A stretch of DNA of 64,000 nt from Prolixibacteraceae bacterium (lineage in GTDB: Bacteria; Bacteroidota; Bacteroidia; Bacteroidales; Prolixibacteraceae). Below are positions 63,167-64,000 of the stretch, one piece after another. The notes beneath the pieces were generated by a model. That model was not told the DNA's origin and did no database searches. It saw only the letters and a list, made by a program, of their open reading frames with translations. The first letter of the stretch is position 1. Every line of letters begins with the position of its first letter. The stretch covers positions 1,426,001 through 1,490,000 of the forward strand of contig CP081303.1 of assembly GCA_019720755.1 (NCBI GenBank), written 5' to 3'. A program made the translations under genes and the position numbers.

Positions 63167-63203
63167 AAAGAGTTATGCCTTAGGGTGTGACTCTTTATTT
63201 TTT
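63167..63203 (+). terminator. Terminator of rnpB
   Basis: AAAGAGT (63167-63173) pairs with ACTCTTT (63190-63196), then ATTTTTTATT. It lies 11 bp after the RNase P RNA 3' end. Confidence 0.8.
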
Positions 63204-63235
63204 ATTACAAACCAATAAAAAAAAAACTTATAATT

Positions 63236-63718
63236 ATGGCTCTTTTTGGAATTTTAGAAGAGGTAGCTGCTCAAGCTCCTTCTCAAGAGTTAATCACAAA
63301 AGGAATTGATTTTCTTAAACAAGCAGATTTAGAATCTTATTTCTCAAAAGTGGAGAATGGGTCTTCATATTGTCATGAGATTCAAGGTAAAGATCTTTTT
63401 GCATCTTTCCAGATTTATCAAACGAAACAACCAGAAGTGCCAAACTTCGAAGGCCATAAAAAGTATATCGATATTCAGTTTGTTTACGAAGGGGAGGAGC
63501 TTATTTATAATGGAGCTACAACAAATTCTTTTGATTCTATAGAATATGATTCGGAGAGTGATTTTTATTTGGCAAAAGTGTCTAGTTTCTCAACCATTAA
63601 GATGGGTAAAGGGGATGCTGCAATTCTATTTCCAACTGACCTTCATGCACCTTGTCAATGTGCAGGAGAGAAGCCTGTGTTAGTGAAAAAGATTGTGGTG
63701 AAGGTTGCTGTAAAGTAA
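63236..63718 (+). CDS. YhcH/YjgK/YiaL family protein (DUF386)
   Basis: A 160-residue cupin-fold protein with the DUF386 signature: EIQGKDLFASFQIYQTK, FEGHKKYIDIQFVYEGEELI and a conserved FPTDLHAPCQCAG (His ligand), then KKIVVKVAVK. Family members act on sugar anomers or sialic-acid catabolites; the substrate here is unknown. A terminator follows at 63736-63773. Confidence 0.92.
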   Translation: MALFGILEEVAAQAPSQELITKGIDFLKQADLESYFSKVENGSSYCHEIQGKDLFASFQIYQTKQPEVPNFEGHKKYIDIQFVYEGEELIYNGATTNSFDSIEYDSESDFYLAKVSSFSTIKMGKGDAAILFPTDLHAPCQCAGEKPVLVKKIVVKVAVK

Positions 63719-63735
63719 CTCTACTTTAGTCAATT

Positions 63736-63773
63736 AAAGAGGTGTTCGATTACTGTTTTGGTACCTCTTTTTT
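63736..63773 (+). terminator. Terminator of the YhcH-family gene
   Basis: AAAGAGGT/ACCTCTTT arms (63736-63743 and 63763-63770) with a T-run on the plus side, 18 bp past the stop. Confidence 0.8.
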
Positions 63774-63786
63774 GCTTCTCTTTTAA

Positions 63787-64000
63787 AAGGGCTACTTCGA
63801 TACATCCCCGATAAGTTGCAATAGCCTTGAGAAATTTTACGATATCAATGGCAAACAGTTCGGAGAGCAGTACAAGGTTCACCTAAGTGGCTTTCATTGT
63901 TGGGAATAGAAAGAGCATACTGATCAATAAACTCCCTTTAAATAAAAGGCAGGAAGTTAAAGAGGTTACACTAGATATGGCTGGTGCTATGGGGAAGGTA
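63787..64000 (+). pseudogene. Decayed transposase fragment, ISAon1-like, runs off the window
   Basis: One frame reads YFDTSPISCNSLEKFYDING then continues to HCWE, a TAG stop and KEHTDQ, the pattern of the N-terminal part of a Bacteroidetes transposase. Another frame from 63920 reads LINKLPLNKRQEVKEVTLD and MAGAMGKV, a later part of the same family. The stretch between them is missing, indicating an internal deletion, and the parts are in different frames. Family name from memory. Confidence 0.6.

Overview
The window is AT-rich DNA of a Bacteroidota bacterium. Support comes from Bacteroidetes-type promoters (TAnnTTTG at -7), few Shine-Dalgarno sites, an ECF sigma/FecR/STN-barrel transducer operon, an outer-membrane beta-barrel family protein with a CarboxypepD_reg-like N-terminus, patatin-barrel and sialate O-acetylesterase genes, and a compact class A RNase P RNA. 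Gene content would suit a marine Marinilabiliales/Prolixibacteraceae-like host, but that family-level guess is weak.

Positions 1 to about 29,330 are a siphovirus-type (HK97-like) prophage whose left end lies outside the window. Its right end abuts the 3' end of a tRNA-Arg(CCG) gene (29328-29400, minus), next to a tyrosine integrase; the integrase resembles the CTnDOT type in lacking the box I arginine. Reading leftward on the minus strand, the order is: integrase; a plus-strand lysogeny/moron block (double-HTH S24 repressor, a two-gene cassette of soluble plus membrane protein); Cro-like protein; HTH and replication genes (winged-helix primosomal protein, DnaC-like loader); hypotheticals; HNH endonuclease; a second intact tyrosine recombinase; small and large terminase; a plus-strand two-gene insertion; portal, protease, capsid; head-tail connectors; tail tube; two tail-chaperone frames joined by a textbook A AAA AAG -1 slippery site; tape measure; a 2231-residue tail protein carrying a near-identical 954-bp tandem duplication; and a lysis-like block ending in a truncated M15-peptidase-like endolysin.

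From about 29.4 kb onward the DNA is chromosomal. It holds a GDSL/sialate O-acetylesterase gene broken by one TGA; rarA, mntP and kdsA; a 1.2-kb repeat-rich intergenic region; a secreted 18-19-residue-repeat protein; an ISL3-like element with recognisable terminal inverted repeats and one nonsense codon; an outer-membrane barrel protein with an upstream AraC regulator; DUF805; a second AraC gene; hemH; a large HExxH/beta-propeller/barrel protein; an SDR; a zinc-ribbon microprotein; a nonsense-broken patatin; crcB; uspA; an intact patatin-barrel protein; a SulP transporter; an MFS transporter; the sigma/FecR/STN-barrel operon; rnpB; a YhcH-family gene; and a decayed transposase running off the end.

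The strongest points for follow-up are the tail-chaperone frameshift, the duplicated receptor-type tail module, the two plus-strand cargo cassettes in the prophage (possible phage-defence or superinfection-exclusion genes), the second recombinase beside the terminase, and a series of genes each interrupted by one in-frame stop. All functional calls are from reading the sequence; no database search was run.
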